NCBI GenBank assembly: GCA_014529385.2
Contig: CM043962.1
Span: forward strand, 46,793,098 to 46,857,097
Direction: 5' to 3'
DNA from: Adiantum capillus-veneris
Taxonomy: Eukaryota; Streptophyta; Polypodiopsida; Polypodiales; Pteridaceae
DNA length: 64,000 nucleotides
Shown here: positions 42,226 to 54,000 of the stretch, in pieces
Numbering within the stretch: the stretch's first letter is position 1
Layout: every line of letters begins with the position of its first letter
The notes under the pieces: generated by a model
What the model saw: the letters and a program-made list of their open reading frames with translations, nothing else
What the model was told of the DNA's origin: nothing
Database searches by the model: none
Made by a program: the position numbers and the translations under genes

Positions 42226-42600
42226 AAGAGAGCAAAAGAACCTCCAAGAGATTCACAAATCTCCTCTCCAATCCAAGCAAAAATCTACACAAAATCTTAG
42301 CACAAAGCTAAGACAAGCTGCTTCCCAAAAGAACTGTTTATCTGAAGAAAATCTGTCAAAAAGCACACCCTCTTGATCTAAACGCCTCCGAAAAGTAACT
42401 TCTGCTACGCTGCTTAGAACAAAATTCCAAGGGCTCAAACGACTTTGAAAGGGGGGTAAAACCTCAGGTCGCCTGGGTCGCCCGGTCAGAATACTCCCGG
42501 AACGTCGAGGATGCTCCCACGAGCAAATTTTCCGAAAACTGCCTGAAAACTGCGATTGCGCGCGCGAACGCGAAAACGCAGGTAGAGGTTCTGGAAATCA
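42226..42600 (-). other. Copia 5' leader
   Basis: Non-coding sequence between primer site and gag, 375 bp; only short chance frames. Confidence 0.6.
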
Positions 42601-42616
42601 CCTTGCTCTGATACCA
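42601..42616 (-). other. Primer binding site of copia
   Basis: Minus strand TGGTATCAGAGCAAGG, two bases from the LTR: the standard initiator-tRNA-Met site. Confidence 0.93.
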
Positions 42617-42618
42617 AT

Positions 42619-42899
42619 TGTTGAAGATGATGAAACAGGAAACAGAAGGAAGACAGCAACTCAGAGTAGGAAGAAGATGGAGAAGGAGAAGACATAGAGC
42701 TTGCGTACGAGATCTCTATAGTCTCTCTCTCTCTGTATTAGAATAATAGTGTATATACAAACTCAAAGCTACAAAGCTTATATGAAACCCTAAGAGATAA
42801 GGTGTCCTTTCACACCAGATGTCCAGGGGGAAAAACCTAGTGGGAGAAAAGTGCCCCTGGTGAAGCGCGTATACACACTAACACTACTACATGTCTACA
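42619..42899 (-). repeat. 5' LTR of copia
   Basis: TGTTGAAGATGATGAAAC to ACATGTCTACA, 281 bp. 'gtgtatatacaaactc' near 42749 is a likely TATA region. It has 'aaaacctagtgggaga' extra relative to the 3' LTR. Confidence 0.92.
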
Positions 42900-43280
42900 C
42901 TTGGCCTATCCCAAAAGTAGTTACATGAAAAGCATCAATTCTAAAAGCAAGAGGCTCAAAATCTGGCGCCCTCTGGGCAGTAGCACAAAACGTGGTAATC
43001 CGTACAACTGTCATCGCGAAATCCAGGCATGTCTGTATAGCCTGCCATGTCATCATTTTAAAAACTGCAAGCTGGCTTCCTTTATTTATTTTAATGGGTT
43101 TAGGCCTCTCAACAGGTTCTGGTAAGTTGGTAGGGTTAGTTTTTTAACCCTAACCCTCTTTGGGCCACTCGGCCAGAATTTGCAAGTTGGTAAGAACTTC
43201 TTGTGCTTTTTCTGTTAAAGTTTAGGTCCCTCGGCTGGGTTCTAACCAGATAGACCATGCCACGCCATCAGTTTTTGACA

Positions 43281-43725
43281 TCACCAATCGAACCTTCATG
43301 CGTTTTGCAGATCGTGGATTCGAGAATAAGTAAGAAGATACTCCATGAGCAGGTTGACTTCGGCTTCCCTAGCTGTGTCTTTGAAGATAGACAGGATCTT
43401 GATGTGCCTTAACGTACATTACATCCATACCATACAAGGATCCATATGTACAAATCAGACCGTACTTGCTGTGTGTGTGTGTGTGTGTGTTTATAATATA
43501 ATATAATTCCAGAGTTTTGGGGCCAAATGTAGCTTTTGGGGTTACTTTCACTAGGCTTAAGGTTTTAGAGAATAACCAATTGTTTTAGGCACAATCCCAC
43601 AGTTTATACACTCTGGTTCTTAAACAATTCTTGAATCTTCATAATGCAGTACAACTTGTACAAGCTGTGTAGTAGATTCAGATCTTTGTATTGGTGTATG
43701 TTCGTGTGTGTGTGTGTGTGTGTGT
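43281..43725. other. L6 internal remnant and GT-rich spacer
   Basis: 43281-43386 repeats 37119-37211; 43387-43725 is unique sequence with (GT)10 at 43471-43490 and (GT)11 at 43704-43725. No gene seen. Confidence 0.6.
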
Positions 43726-44183
43726 CAAAAAGAGGGTGTGAAGAGTGGGTGTGGTGAAACCTCTGCACGAGCGCGAGCCCTTGCACGAACTGCTACTCGG
43801 TGCGTCGTTCTGCCCTCGCAAGCTCCTCCATGACCTGCGAGCCTCTACCTGTTCTCCTGCCCACCACGAACTCTACCTCTACACGTCCTTGTCGGGCAAA
43901 CTTCAACTTCTGGCAGACCTGCGTTTGTGCGCGTGCGTGCGCGGGTCTGTGTGTGCGTGTCTGCAGCAGGTCTTGTTTCATAAAAGTGTGTATAGCACGT
44001 TAAGGAAGTGTGTATACGACAGAGATTTTTGTTACTACTGTCTGCAGCAGGAGATTTTTCTTAAAAGTGTGCAGTAGGAGGATTCTCAAAGAAGGTGTGT
44101 ACAGTAGAGCGTTTCTAGAAAGAATTTACAGGAGCAATGTGAATTTTGTACAATAGGTGTGGAAAGCGTAGTGATAGTTTCAC

Positions 44184-45060
44184 ATGGAATTCATTGAACA
44201 GTGTATATACAAGCGCCGGAAAGCCATGGAAAGCTTGGCTATGGATGCTTTTACCTTAATCAAGGAATGTTTTCATGAGGACTTTGAAGATGCAAGACAA
44301 GCCTGGGAAGGCCTTGCTCGTGTCACGGAAGTGCGCATTCCTGTACAGGATCCATATTTATGGATCTTGTTGCTTGATATGCCCTGAACGAAGTGATTCT
44401 CTTCTTCCCCGGGAAAATGCCTACGGCTCAAGATGTTGGCCAATGGGTTGATTTTCTGCTCAAATGGCAAGCAGCCCGGGGAGTTTACTTGGGTGCATGA
44501 GGCTTTTATGAAGTATTGCTAGCCGACATGGATGCTTGAGATGCTTTGCTCGAAATGTCTCCTCTTTTCTTCAATAGGCAAATGACTCATGTATTGCCTT
44601 GGGCTCTCACCAATGATTACCCGTCTTATTCGTCATAAGTGTCCTGTTTGGGTCAAGGTGGTGGATTTTCCTCGTACTTGGGCGTCATTTTCTTCCCTTG
44701 TTGGGGGCTGCTCAGTTGGGCAGAGTCATTTGCCCTCCTAAGTTGGATGCCAACACAAATCGTTTTTGTATTTTGTGGGACACTGACATCCCTACACCAA
44801 CATACATTTCGGTTGATTCGGGCGATACAGTGGCTGGAAAGCGCTCGTTCAAACTCAAATGGGGTAAGCTTGCAAATTCTTGCTTCCGCTTTGGCAAATT
44901 TGGCCATATGCAGTCCGAATGCTCGGAACCAAATTTGCAGCCACCTCCTTCAGCTGTCCCTTCCGCTCTGTCTCTACAAGCTCTGAAATCTTCTGGCGAG
45001 CCACTAATCAAAGGTCCGTCGGCTTCCACCATCATGGTTAGGACGACTAAAGGCAAATGA
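44184..45060 (+). pseudogene. LINE ORF1 remnant with zinc-knuckle relic
   Basis: Pieces: 'MEFIEQCIYKRRKAMESLAM' (44184-44387), then a shifted part 'PPKLDANTNRFCILWDTDIP', 'TYISVDSGDTVAGKRSFKLK' and 'CFRFGKFGHMQSEC' (44698-45060). The last is a C-x-x-C-x4-H-x4-C knuckle in which the second Cys has become Phe. The domain order (DUF4283-like region, then knuckle) is usual for plant L1 ORF1, an RNA-binding chaperone. About six stops and two shifts. Confidence 0.65.
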
Positions 45061-45465
45061 AAGCGAGCACAATTGCAGCCGCTTCTTGCTTCTCCGAATG
45101 TTGATGATAAAGGCAAAGAACAGGGTGCAGCTTCTCAGGCTTGGCTGGTGTCGAAGAAAACCGTTAAAGCCCGCACTTTGGCATCTTCTCGTAACTATGT
45201 GCCCCCATTGAAGAATGTCCCTCAGAAAAAACTCCTTTGTAATGATAACACTTCTTTGGCTTAGGCCTGGGATAAAGTTGTTTGTTCCCACAAAGAAGTG
45301 TTTGCAGGGGAAGCCTCTTCATTGCAAGGTGCCCCTGTCTTGAGCACCCCTAGTCCAGGTTATGCTGCGCCACCTCATGTGCCCACTGCAGATGAGGATG
45401 TGCCAATGGGCACCAGTGCTTGAGTCTCTTTTTCTTGTTTCCTCGTCCACTGTATATACTTCACA

Positions 45466-46281
45466 GAATGCATAGTTCTTTGAATTGCATCTCATATAAT
45501 GTGCAGGGGTTATACAACCACAACAAGTGGCGACTCACCTGGCACTATGTACATACATGTAAGGCGGACATAGTTGTTCTTCAAGAGCATAACCAGCACC
45601 ATTTTACCGGACAAACTTCCTATTTTGCGGGTTATTGGATAGCTTATGCAAGAACAACTAGTTTTTCTGGAGTGCTTATGATCGTTCGGCATGAGCTCTT
45701 CCCGACTCTGGTCTTCAATGACCCAGATGGGAGATGGATGGATGTCCAATGTATTGTTAACGGGGAAGTATTTGAATTCGGGAGATTATATGCATATACA
45801 ACGTCTATTGATCAAGCATGGTTGTGGAGTGCAGTCTCCTCGTATTCTTGGCGTTCCAATGCATTTCTCTGTGGGGATTTTAATAATGCTATTGGGCACT
45901 CTCACATGCTTCATGTGGAACGCCAATCATGACTTGTCATGGTTTGGATTTATGGTCTATTCTGAATGCGGATGGGATTCACATTTGAACATAATGCTCA
46001 GGCTATGTATCGCGCTCGACTAGATCGTCGGTATCTTTCCAATATGTAGTAGTATGATGACTTTGTATGTGACATGAGGATTGATTATACCCTGTGCCTC
46101 TCATATCATGCTCCCATTTATTTGAAATTGCGCTTTGGATCCTTTTCTGCTGATGGCTCCCTTTCCGGGAAGCGTCTTTTGCATGTCAATAATGCTTATC
46201 TTAAGCATGACCTTTTCCGCTCTACGATTGGGGAAATCATCCCCTTTGACTTCATAGATGCATCTTGAGACGGACACATGT
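45466..46281 (+). pseudogene. LINE AP endonuclease domain
   Basis: 'CISYNVQGLYNHNKWRLTW' is the N-terminal strand with its metal-binding Asn, and 'ADIVVLQEHN' carries the catalytic Glu (both 45466-45932). 'FLCGDFNNAIG' is the G-D-F-N motif. After shifts comes 'IDYTLCLSYHAPIYLKLRFG' (46080-46268) with the terminal S-x-H-x-P motif. This nicks target DNA in live LINEs. The domain continues after the gypsy insertion (46282-47266). Confidence 0.78.
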
Positions 46282-47266
46282 TGTCACAAACTGTTGACGT
46301 GTCAAAGCCCTGAAGAAGGGAGCCAAATTGCAGATGTCGGCCAAGGGGCTCAAACCCTAAGAAGAACAAGTAGCAGAAATATCAAGAGTTCCGATCTGGA
46401 TGGAAGGAGAAGCTAACTCCTTGATCAAAAGACGAAAGGAGAAGCTAACTCCTTAACAAAAAGAGCAAATTGATTGTCCCTTGGAATGACCCTCGGAATG
46501 ACTCTCGGAAGTTTTTGAGCTAACTTGAGTTGCTTTGCAGATATGTTGTAATCGCGGACGATTACTCTCTTTCAAGAAGGGGAGATGTCACAAACTGTTG
46601 ACGTGTCAAAGCCTTGAAGAAGAGAGCCAACTTGCAGATGTCGGCCAAGGGGCCTAAACCCTAAGAAGAACAAGTAGTAGAAGAAGAAGAAGTTCTACCA
46701 GCTTATGGGGACCTTGTCCGATGGGGCCCCACTGACATAAAGGGATTAAAATAAAGCAGGACTCACACACACACACACTCACGTAAAGCTGATGACATGG
46801 TAGTTATATGAAAGTTCCGGAAATTATGCTGGTTGCTGACGTGGCAGAATTATACGGATTTTCGCTTTTCACGTTGGCGGTGTTGACGTGATAGGACTGT
46901 ACGGATTTTCGTAAATTGCGCTGGCAGCTTTTTGGCATTGCTTTTGGACCAGAAGCTTTTGAGTTTTAAAGGCTTTTTACTGTAACTGCTTTTCAGGCCA
47001 AGGGCCTTCAAATATGAGGTTAGGGCTCATTCTTTGGCATGCTTCCTGGAGAAGGTGCAGAGTCTGGAGTACCGGCTTGTACTCTGTTGATGCAATATAA
47101 AGAAATACCGAAAGGGGCGCCAAGGTTTGGGGCCAATACTCTCTGGGGTGGAATTCCGCCACTTCGTTTCGCGTGTCGTCTCTCTTTCAGTTCAGTTGTT
47201 ATTGAAGTGCTAAAAATATGTTCAGTTTGTTCTTTTCTATTGGCACGTGGTGCCCGTCTTGTGACA
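46282..47266 (+). mobile_element. Internally deleted gypsy element, TSD CATGT
   Basis: 5' piece 46282-about 46380 is the first 100 bp of an LTR (TGTCACAAACTGTTGACGTG). It is joined to about 200 bp of internal 3' tail ending with a polypurine tract (46571-46585), then a full 3' LTR (46586-47266). CATGT lies on both sides (46277-46281 and 47267-47271). All coding sequence and most of the 5' LTR have been lost. Confidence 0.85.
46586..47266 (+). repeat. 3' LTR of the deleted gypsy element
   Basis: TGTCACAAACTGTTGACGTG to GTCTTGTGACA, 681 bp. 'tataaagaaataccgaaagg' near 47096; GACGTGGCAG motif at 46840. In reverse it is related to 1-436. Confidence 0.85.
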
Positions 47267-47339
47267 CATGTGCGCGTTCAATGTGTTGTCCAATATTATG
47301 GCACGTTTTATTCGTCACCATTGTGGGACTAGGTTAAGC

Positions 47340-49010
47340 AGGCAAAAGATACTTGTCGAAGGTTGATGCATTTGACCAACACTTCCTCTCTTACCGAGAC
47401 TTAGTTGATCGAGTTGCTTTCTGCCCGCACTATGTTACGTCATAATGATGAGAGGAAATTGTCCAAGTGGTAGACTCGCGCTCGCCAACAGGCTTTTATT
47501 GATAAAGGCTGTGCTTCGAAACAGTTCTTCCAACACTTGCATCATTCTCGGCAGTCGCAAGCTATCAAGAGAATTAACTTCCATCCGAGGAATGGACCTC
47601 TTCCTTATCAGCGTTGGCACATGCTCTGCACTCGCATTATGGCAAGCTCTTTGGGGCTCGCTTACCTCCCACATGGGAAGCTTGAGAGGCATGTCAATTG
47701 TTCCTATCGCATGTTACTCCCATTCTTCCACTACAACAGGCTCAAGACTTGGAAGCCATTTTCATTGAGTCGAAATTGTATGCCAGCTTGCTTGACTTGG
47801 GTCGTTGGAAAGCTCCCGGTTGGGATGGTCTTACTGTGGAATTTTTCTTGTCGTTTTGGGATGACCTGAAGGTGCCCTTGTTGTTCATGATGAATACGGC
47901 CTGGGAACGGCAAGCATTGCCCGCCTCTTGAAAAGAAGGCTTGCTCAAGTTGATACCCAAGCATGCGTTGTGTGAGGAGTTCTCTCATTAAAGGCCAATT
48001 ACGCTCATGCCTGTGGTATATAAATTGATGGCTAAAATGCTTGTTAATCGCATTAAGGGCTTTCTGTATGATGGCATGCATCAATCTCAATATGGCTTCA
48101 TTCCTCGCTGTCAAATTTTTGAAAACCTGGCAAATGTCATCATTGGCATGGAATATGCGAAATACACTCGGCAAGATGTATTGGTCATGCAGGTTGACAT
48201 TGAAAAGGCCTTTGATACTATTCTTTGGGACTACATTTCAGACACCATGTGTCAGTTGGGATTTGGGCCTAGGCTTTCCTGTCTTGTGTTTTTCTTATAT
48301 GCACATAGTACTGCGGCAGGTTTGTTGGATGGCTTTCTCACAGACTCTTGGCCTTTGGGATGGTCTGTCAGACAAGGATGTCCTCTTAGCACTTTGCTTT
48401 ATGCAATCGCCACTCACCCCCTGCTTATGTATTTGGATGTTTAGACTTCTACCGGTAGATTGCATGGCCTGGTATTACCATCTGGGCAACACTTTGTTGG
48501 TTAGGCTTATGCAGATGACGCTTTATTTATGCCTCGTAACCGCTATGATGATGTGGAACAAATTATGCATGCTCTTCACTTGTTTGGATTGGCGGCAGGC
48601 CTCAAAGTTAATTTCCGTAAATCTAAGCTGCTTCCTTTGAATGAGTATGATTGGCATAAGGTGTTGTGGCCAGGGGAGATTGTTCCTCCACACGTCATAG
48701 TTCGTCATTTGGGTTATCCCCTCGCTTGGAATGCATCAGCTTCACAGAAAACGGATTGGGTGCTCCAACGTTTGTACTCCAAGTTAAACTATTGGAAATT
48801 GTCCACTTGGCCTCTGCATGTGCGACTTAGGATTGTCCAGTGCATTCTTATGGCTTATGTGCAGTTTTACTTACCTCTGTTATCATGGTCTCGGTCATGC
48901 TTGCATTCCCTTATGTCTACTATTTTGGAGCATTTCTGGCGTACCACAGCTCGCAAAAAGGGGTCTTCAGCTGTTATTTATGGACAAGTTGCGTTTTCCC
49001 AAGCGCCTTG
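47340..49010 (+). pseudogene. LINE reverse transcriptase
   Basis: Before RT: 'HHSRQSQAIKRINF' and 'KAPGWDGLTVEFFLSFWDD' (47698-47931, the P-G-x-D-G motif). RT: 'PVVYKLMAKMLVNRIK', 'HQSQYGFIPRCQIFENLANV', 'LVMQVDIEKAFDTILWDYI' (catalytic Asp), 'VRQGCPLSTLLYAIATHPL'. After a shift, 'YADDALFMPRN' (catalytic A-D-D, about 48508-48540) and 'GLAAGLKVNFRKSKLLP', 'LGYPLAWNA'. Typical plant L1 RT, non-functional through shifts at 47930, 48444 and 49010. Confidence 0.85.
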
Positions 49011-50040
49011 ACGGGCTGAATATTTTGGATTTTCGTAGTCATGTTTTGGTTCAGAAAGCTACCCTATTGCCGGTCTTGGTGGCACATCGACAACCTTGGT
49101 CACTTATGGTATCACATCTGTGTGTGCATATTGTCACTCCATCCTTTGGTCATTGGCAGCCAACCTATTGGGAGGTCATTTTTTGCAAGCTTGAAGGGCA
49201 CATTCTTATTGTTGATTGGAAGGCTATCATGTTGCATTTGGAATGGAATGCCGGGCAATCCTCTCTTGGCAATTCCCTCCAATTGGAGAGCCTACATTAG
49301 AGCAAGGCTTTCTCTTCTACTTTGGTCCAACGCTCTTTTCGTCAAGCATATTTTCTTTCTCAAAAGGGGATATGCCAGGTGCATCAGGTGGTAGATGACA
49401 CCGGTCATGCTCTTGCGTTCTCTGCTGCGAAGTCTCTTTTTGGATCGGGACCTCATTATTCTCCTCTTTGGCGAGAATTTCGTGGCATGCTTGTTGATCT
49501 CTCACCTATTCATCCTTTGAATGAAAACTCCTGCTGTTTGAATTGGAATCTTGCCAATGTCAGCTTGGAATGCATTTCAGCCGGTAGTGTCTACGCTCTC
49601 CTGCAATCTAATGCGTGGATTGTGCGTCATGGTAATCAGTTGTGGTCACTCTCCAAGTCGTCCCTAAGGTGGAGGCGCTCATTGTCTACCATTTGGCAGA
49701 GTCATCTTCCTTTGAAGGAACGTATTTTCTTGTGGTGCTGTTTGGTGGGAGCTTTACCTGTGGGTAGCACATTGCATACACGACATATTGCGCCTTCTTG
49801 TTGTTTCAGATATCCTGCGGCGGAGGAGACTGTGCCACACTTATGTGGGATTGTTGTTGCTCCAGATCCTTCATTCAACAGGTGTCGGCTGCTCTTCGGC
49901 TCCGTTTCCCTTCCGCCACTTTTCACATACGGTTTTGGCTTTTTGGGACGCTACAGTCTCCGCAGTCTCAGTTTGCAATCTTTTTTGCTTGGGTCAGATT
50001 TTGTGTTCTGTGGGCCATCTGACACCATCGCAACTTCTTG
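49011..50040 (+). pseudogene. LINE C-terminal region with zinc-finger domain
   Basis: 'GLNILDFRSHVLVQKATLLP' (usual post-RT 'GGLG..D'), then in the frame 49322-50041 'SSLRWRRSLSTIWQSHLPLK', 'FLWCCLVGALPVGSTLHTRH', 'EETVPHLCGI', matching the RVT zinc-finger pattern (W-x-S-x-x-P-x-K...F-L-W...L-P-T...C...E-T-x-x-H-L). Cys/His spacing is decayed. Confidence 0.7.
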
Positions 50041-50282
50041 ATGTTTCAAGGCACTGACGTTACCCTGTTTCCCTATTTTAAACCGTTGCTTGGCCAAGCG
50101 CTGCATTTCGCTTATGAGGCTGGGGATATTACTCTTGATGCATACAAGATTTACTATTGATTGTTTCTAGCCCTCAGAGCCTCATATAGCTCTGCTTTTT
50201 GTATCTCTTCTTTTCTGTGGTTTTTCCTCGGTTTGAGGTTTCCCACTTGTAAATTAATCAAATCCGATTTACAAAAAAAAAA
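50041..50282 (+). other. LINE 3' UTR and A tail
   Basis: Non-coding, with 'cttgtaaattaatcaaatcc' before the A10 run at 50273-50282. Confidence 0.65.
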
Positions 50283-51841
50283 GAGCGTGTGTGTGTGGTG
50301 TTGCTGGTACCTAGTTCTACACCCACTATTGGGCACTGACGATGTTAGTGGGGATCGTAGTATTTATTCAATACTATGCACGATGGAGCTGATGGTTATA
50401 ACATCTTGTGGTGACTACCATGCGTCTATACCCTTGCACTTTCCTTTGAGGGTGAATCTGGGCTTACTTATCCTGGATTCATCTAGGTATAATATTCTTA
50501 AATTCATATATACATGGAAAATGTCAAATAAATACTGAGAGTGTGCACTGAGCATGGGACATGTGAAGATGATTGAAGATTGGTTCGAAAATGTCCTTTG
50601 GCAGTTGTTGATTATTTGTGGTAGAAGATAGTATCTAGGTAGTGGTAACCATACTCGTAGTCTCTAAGTCTCCAACTAATGATGTGAGTGGATATGTTCT
50701 CCAATTAAGTGTGGTGGAGAGATATCTCCACATGTTTTGAAATTTTTTAATTATGTTCTTTGTATTTGTTACAATGGGCACATATTTTTTTGTGCCTTAA
50801 AACCCAAATTGTTTAGTACAATGTACTGTACATACGTATTTGTATGGTACACTACGTTCAGTTCCATCTTGATCTGATTCAACGTGTCTCTGAAACGGGA
50901 AAGTCACTTGGAAAGGCGGTAGAACAAAGCAACACCACCACAAAGTGACTGAAAACAGCAAATTTTAAATGAAAGAGAACACAAAAGACGAGACACAGTG
51001 GGGTGGAGTTCACCACTCAGATGCACCGGCCCCTAAAAGTAGTTGCTCCTTGTGGTACTTCTTGTTATTGCTCAAGTTGATGGTTACAGCTGCAGGGGTG
51101 AGCAAACTCGAACATTGAGTGATAATGGCTCACTCGTGCCCACATAATTTTAGGCACTGGACCTTGCTAGCAACTGCTTTACAGAAGGACAAAAAGCAAT
51201 GAAAGTTTGCTGCTTTCAGTAACTGTGGCCCCAAAAGATCCAAAAGTAAACCGCTTTCAAAGCTGAGCTCCCGTCCTTGAAAATTTCCACATCAGCAACT
51301 TCCGTACACTCAGCCATGTCACCCACCATGTGACGCCACATCAACCTCCATACAGTTGGCCCACGATCTGCGCCATGTTTACAGATTGCTGCTTGTAGCT
51401 GGGCACAGGGTTTCGGCTCCAATCATGTCTGCTCTGTTCTTCCTCTTCGGGCCAATATGGTGATGCCATGCCATCAAGTTTTGACACTGGTCCTCTGGCT
51501 ACAGGCGTGGTTCTTTTAGGTCTCGCGTGAAGATTTTTGTAAAGCACGCACCATTGTTATTCTGCAGAGTAATGCTGTATACAGGGACAAATGTTTTGTT
51601 TGCACAACTATTGTGGCATGATTGTCAGCTTGCTTATCCAACTTTGCACTATCTAGTTAAGTTAGCTTGTGCTTTTTATCTGATTTTGGTATATATCGTA
51701 AGAGCTTCACAGTTCTACAGAAGCTACAAAGCTTACATAATGAATGAAAGTGCTTAGTTTGTGTTGCTATATTGGAAGAGTCCTGCAAGTAAGTTATGTT
51801 TGGTTTTTTAAGTAGGTCGCACCTGCATAAGGCTGCCTTCA
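50283..51841. other. Intergenic or intronic sequence
   Basis: Short GT tract at 50286-50300; no recognisable repeat or coding sequence. Several short frames look like chance. If 51842-52237 is an internal exon, this may be intron. Confidence 0.4.
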
Positions 51842-52237
51842 GGGCCAGGAGATGGCAACGTTCATAGTGGAGCCCCTCCACCATGGTTACAAACAAGTGA
51901 AAGCAAGACGGATTCTGCAGCCCATGCCCTTCCCAATTGTGGTGCCACTCTTTCACGCAGTAAGGAAAGACAGTTAAAGAAGTCAAGGAATCCAAAGCGT
52001 GTAGGTGCTGCCTGGGCTGACAAGAGAAGAGCTGAAATGGGAAGAGAGGCAGCTGGTCATTCTTTGCAGAGAGGATTGCAGGTTGATAAAGATTGGCTGC
52101 CCAACTTTGGTGGAGTTTGGCAGAGCGGGAGCCGAAGAGAGACAAGAAAAGAGTTTGAAGCTGAAAGGTCGTTAAGCTTAGAGACATCCAAGCCTGACAA
52201 GATTAAAGTCATACAGCCTTACGTCAGCAAAAGGCAG
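51842..52237 (+). CDS. Probable exon of a CENATAC/TITAN-like gene
   Basis: An open stretch on the plus strand bounded by a possible acceptor (ttcag before 51842; another AG at 51814-51815) and donor (CAG/gt at 52237/52238; or GT at 52242). It reads 'GDGNVHSGAPPPWL', 'RVGAAWADKRRAEMGREAAG', 'DWLPNFGGVWQSGSRRETRK' and 'KVIQPYVSKRQ'. From memory this order (NVHTGA-PPW, then WLP-FG-VW-SGSR-ES, then PY-SKR) is that of the C-terminal half of TITAN-like/CENATAC (CCDC84) proteins, minor-spliceosome factors with N-terminal C2H2 fingers. The finger exons are not found upstream in this window, so the gene is partial, a pseudogene, or has its other exons beyond transposon-filled introns. No stop occurs within. 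Confidence 0.6.
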
Positions 52238-54000
52238 GTTGGTAAGATTATGGTGCATATTATGGGCCATCTAGAATTTCACTTAAAATAATTGGAAGTT
52301 TTCAATCATTACATATAGTTTGATGTGTGTGTGTAGCAATGTGGTCTGTTTAGTTAGTTGTAAATGATGCAAACGCTTGAGAAGGCAGAAATGTCTCTAT
52401 GAAAGCTGGGGAACTCTGAAAGTCCTGTTAACTTTGAAACTTTCTGGGGACCATATTTGGAACTGGTTGACCTTTTTTTTTGGGGTGGGGGGGACTGATG
52501 CAGATTCTATGTGGAAATATCCTTGGCCTGGATAATAGGGATTCTGCTAGCATCCTTTAGCAAGCTGCATGAGCTTGTTTGTCATTGTGTATACGAATGA
52601 TTCTGCCTGTTATTGTGTGCTTGTGAGTCGGGCTGTTTTTTAAAGTGCATGGGTGAGCAACTTAGAGACCCTCATCTTCAAGCGATGTTAGAGGGAATAT
52701 GACGAAGCCATGGGCAAGGTGGGGAAGATGTTAGTTTTGCAAGCAGGTGGACAGCAGGGTGGAAGGATTGTGAGCTCCGAAGGGGATGGGGTAGCCCTAG
52801 GAATGGAGCACAAGGCCAATGAGTGAGTGGCCCATGGGGGAAGGGGAAGGGCAACGCTGCCGAAGAGGATGGGGTTCTTCTGGGAGAGAGAACGTGAGGG
52901 TAAGTGGGATGTGCAGGTGGAGGCGAGGCGATATCAGTTGAGGTTTGGTCTGAGTTAGTGTAGCCACTTATGAAATTGACATTGATTATGCACATGCATG
53001 ATAATTGTCTGCAGTAATTTTCTGTTGCTTATATTTGTCTGTCCAGTCTTCCTGAATGCATGCTCAAGGATGTTTGTGCATTAATCCATGTGCGCAGAGG
53101 CTAATGGAGAGTGTGAACATGGAGGGCTCCAGGTGAAGGTCAGCCAGTAAGGACATGGAAAATGGTAATTTTGGGTGGGTCTCCTTTCATCCTTCAAAAG
53201 CATGAATGCTCTGTTTTATGACAATCATGTCAGCGGTCATTAACAACTTTTTCAGAGCAGAGCCGAAGGAAAGCACCTTCCAAATTTTGCGATGTAAATT
53301 ACTTTGGTGTACCCACCTTACAAAGGTAGTACCCAAATGAAGTTTTTTGTGCATAGACAGACATGCGGGTGGCCAGTCTTGTCTTTTGACTGCTGGCATT
53401 GTAAGGATGACCAGGCCGGCCGTCAAAGATGCACTAAAGACCCTGTAAATCCTGGCTTTTAGAAAAGTCTGAAACATTTGATGGGCAGGGGTGCTTATCC
53501 AAGACATTGTCATAGGATTTACTAATGTGAGCAAAGAATTGCAGGCATGATTTTGTTGTACAATTATTCAAGTGTGTGAGCGCGCTTTTTTGGGGTAAAA
53601 TTGGTCGAAACTGTGGTGGTATCTGCTTATAAATAAAATTCATGAGACAAAGATAACAAGAATGGCTTTAGAAGTTTGTTATCATGACCTTTCCAGGCTT
53701 TTGGGGTGAGCTATTTGCTTATCAAATATGACGGCTCATTTATTTCTATCCTTAACTAACACCACCACGAAATTGAGAGAATGTAGCAATACGGTTAGAA
53801 AATTGCAGTTATTTCTTGAAAGTGTTAAAATTGTTGTTTTTTCTTTGCCAAAGAGTATATTTGGAAGAGAGAGCGAGGGGAAAGAGCTTCAAACATCCTC
53901 AAAGACTTTTGCATGTTTTGTGAACCTCCCACAGAAAACGGTGGTCACAGAGTTGCTAACAACCATTACTCGGATTGTCTCATGATATTGGGTTCTTTCT
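52238..54000. other. Intron or intergenic sequence
   Basis: No conserved reading frame besides the candidate 53098-53132. A purine-rich stretch with 'gggaaggggaaggg' at 52835-52850. 52678-52995 is GC-richer than its surroundings but only gives a Pro/His-rich chance frame. Confidence 0.4.
53098..53132 (+). CDS. Possible short downstream exon
   Basis: 'gtgcgcag' acceptor, 35 coding bases ('RLMESVNMEGS' in the phase left by the exon at 51842) and a 'gtgaag' donor. Purely a splice-signal argument; no family match is recognised. Confidence 0.2.

Larger units (their letters stand above)
37734..42899 (-). mobile_element. Nearly complete Ty1/copia element, TSD CTTGG
   Basis: LTRs 42619-42899 (5') and 37734-37998 (3'), primer site 42601-42616, polypurine tract 37999-38009, exact CTTGG flanks (37729-37733 and 42900-42904). 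Domain order on the minus strand is gag, protease, integrase, RT, RNase H, the copia order. The frame is broken by three in-frame TAG codons (40846, 39831, 38262) and one frameshift in integrase (about 40320-40340). The LTRs are almost the same apart from a 16-bp difference, so the insertion is young. Confidence 0.93.
37212..43280 (-). repeat. LTR of family L6, copy 2, split by copia
   Basis: 37212-37733 plus 42905-43280. The copia insertion duplicated CTTGG. Compared with copy 1 it has 'cttgcaagagtacaatgttcg' extra near 37635. Ends CATCAGTTTTTGACA. Confidence 0.75.
43726..50282 (+). mobile_element. Degenerate L1-type LINE, split by a gypsy derivative
   Basis: ORF1-like zinc-knuckle protein, AP endonuclease, reverse transcriptase and a C-terminal zinc-finger domain (RVT-associated) follow each other on the plus strand, ending in a 3' tail and A10 (50273-50282). 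There are no LTRs. The 5' limit is uncertain: I place it after the GT tract, and a CGTGTGTGTGTG block occurs both there (43703-) and directly after the A tail (50286-), so it might be a TSD or just microsatellite. Multiple stops in every domain. Confidence 0.82.

Noticed and set aside
52678-52995. Pro/His-rich minus frame of 105 codons
   Set aside because: GC-rich local composition, no recognisable domain, no splice context.
53375-53440. Possible zinc-knuckle 'CWHCKDDQAGRQRC'
   Set aside because: Spacing does not fit C-x2-C-x4-H-x4-C and surrounding frame has stops.
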